A stretch of DNA of 64,000 bases from Manduca sexta (taxonomy: Eukaryota > Arthropoda > Insecta > Lepidoptera > Sphingidae), in contig NC_051115.1 of the NCBI RefSeq assembly GCF_014839805.1, positions 4,400,600 through 4,464,599 on the forward strand. Direction: 5' to 3'. Shown here piece by piece: positions 62,734-64,000 of this stretch. The translations under genes and the position numbers were made by a program. Each line of letters opens with the position of its first letter. Within the stretch, counting starts at the first letter, position 1. Below the pieces are notes generated by a model, which worked only from the letters and a program-made list of their open reading frames with translations, searched no databases and had not been told where the DNA came from.

Positions 62734-63184
62734 CTGAAAGTGGACTTAAATTAGAAACGTTTTTTATGGATCTACTGCAATGTTGCTAGAGAGTTAATGG
62801 CTGCCAGGATACAAGCGGAAGAGGAAACGTAAAAAGGCTATTAGGTAAGTAAGAGAGAGGAAACAAAGGGAACTTAGGATAGAAGAAGAAAAACGGGGCT
62901 AAGTTCGCATGCGTTTAGGCTTAATGTGTTGCAACCAAGAGGTATATTGGACTGAGTTCCTCGGTGACGAATGTCCAATGTATTAGCGTTTTAATGTGAA
63001 GGGTTCTTAGATCATTACTTTTTTGTTTAATCCCTCAGAAACTTCCGTATTTTATTACCATTCTGTCTATTAAATTATCTTCAATAAATAGAACCTTCTT
63101 GTCGAATGTCACTCTATGACTTAAATTATCATTTGAGATGCTAACATCTGGCTATTTAATAGTGACGATCTTAATGGTTTTTTT
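62734..63184. other. Upstream TMEM26 intron sequence, no exon found
   Basis: Searched for the missing N-terminal exons on the minus strand; none recognised. Confidence 0.35.
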
Positions 63185-63665
63185 TTAGCGGGGAAGAAAC
63201 GCGTTGTCGCTACCACCACTTCGAGGGTGAGTGGTATAGTTATGTTGGTTTCACCGGTCTTACGGCCCAGTTCGACACTCGGGAGTATAACATCAACTGA
63301 GCGAGCATTGGACTGCCTAACCCCTGTATACCTTACACCATACCAACCAAAATCCGCGGTGGTCTTCTTCGGCGCATACGGGACGGCCCGAGGATATGTT
63401 GCACTAAGATACCTGCTCGAAACCGTCCCTGCGCGATACCGTATTGCAGCACCTCTCTAATTGTAGGGGCAAAGATTCCCCCACATATTAAATAACGCCT
63501 TTGGAGTCTACATCGGGAGACCTACTACCCGCATTGTCATCACCTCAGAGTGGCTGTAGTCGAGCGAGCAGCCCCCCACTGCTCGCCCCGCGACTCTCTC
63601 TAAGCCCCAATTAGTCACTCTTGCGACAGGTAGGGGATACCGTGGCGGAATTCTTAATATACCCC
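63185..63665 (+). repeat. Probable dead LINE 3' region
   Basis: GC-richer stretch with the terminal word gcgacaggtaggggatacc and tggcggaattc shared with 3881-4075. The 77-codon frame at 63227 shows no known domain. Clade undetermined. Confidence 0.4.
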
Positions 63666-63810
63666 GAGCCACAGTTCACGACGATCTTAATGCTCGCGTT
63701 TATCTTGACAGAGTTTTAGCTGATATAGCACTTTAGAGCGAACTTTAATTGCAGCTAATACGGCACTTAGTCCAACTGTTGGACTAACCGGCGTTGCATA
63801 CTTGGCGGCG

Positions 63811-64000
63811 TACAGGTTGACGCTCCTGTAGAGGAACAGATGGTTACGTTCCTCTATGGAAAAGAAAGATTCCCAGTCAGGCAGATGTTACCTGACCGAC
63901 CGCGGCTCCTCCGACGGTTCCTTATCGGAGGTGGTATATATATTGCGCAAATTCTGCTACCGCAAACCAGTATCGTCTATCGCCATCTAGCGTGATTGGT
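63811..64000 (+). repeat. Repeat I, runs off the window
   Basis: gtagaggaacagatggttac, ccgaccgcggctcctccgac, tatcgccatctagcgtgatt. Cut by the window end. Confidence 0.75.

Noticed and set aside
63227..63460. 77-codon frame as an upstream TMEM26 exon or a host gene
   Set aside because: It is on the opposite strand to TMEM26, shows no splice sites in phase, and lies in what looks like a dead LINE 3' region.

Overview
This window reads as insect, almost certainly lepidopteran (moth or butterfly), nuclear DNA. It is AT-rich, has spliced exons with GT-AG borders, contains no bacterial operons, and is packed with repeats of kinds familiar from Lepidoptera: tRNA-headed SINEs, Helitron-type ends, short TIR elements, a Dong/R4-like LINE, a BEL/Pao LTR element and Penelope-like scraps. 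The species assignment is inference from these families; no single diagnostic host gene was used.

Layout. 1-10.9 kb is a repeat mosaic: Helitron-like elements, two SINE families, a 0.2-kb repeat (here 'repeat C'), a cluster of perfect palindromes at 5465-5610, and a 317-bp solo LTR nested in a Helitron. 10930-15771 is one nested insertion. A minus-strand SINE is flanked by an 11-bp target-site duplication; its pentanucleotide tail has grown to about 0.5 kb, and a 4.0-kb Dong/R4-like non-LTR retrotransposon sits inside that tail. The LINE begins with what folds as a complete HDV-like self-cleaving ribozyme, then encodes a Myb-like domain, reverse transcriptase, a CCHC knuckle and a restriction-like endonuclease, broken by two frame changes. 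15.8-42.7 kb is again repeats, including a cluster of hAT-like elements with 8-bp duplications at 26.5-29.5 kb. 42725-50352 is a BEL/Pao retrotransposon on the minus strand with two LTRs that differ at only a handful of positions, a primer site matching tRNA-Tyr, and a gag-pol frame interrupted about seven times. A 500-N assembly gap abuts its right LTR. 50.9-53.1 kb holds a Helitron with four 123-bp tandem units and two TIR elements.

The only host gene I can support is a TMEM26-like multi-pass membrane protein on the minus strand, 53871-62733. Six phase-consistent exons were found. The N-terminal exons are not in the window and presumably lie beyond its right edge; the introns are full of repeats.

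Most of the window is therefore mobile-element sediment. The most notable signals are the ribozyme-headed Dong-like element inside a SINE tail, the palindrome cluster, the nested insertions datable by their duplications, and the hidden TMEM26 gene. Long blank stretches are listed as such.
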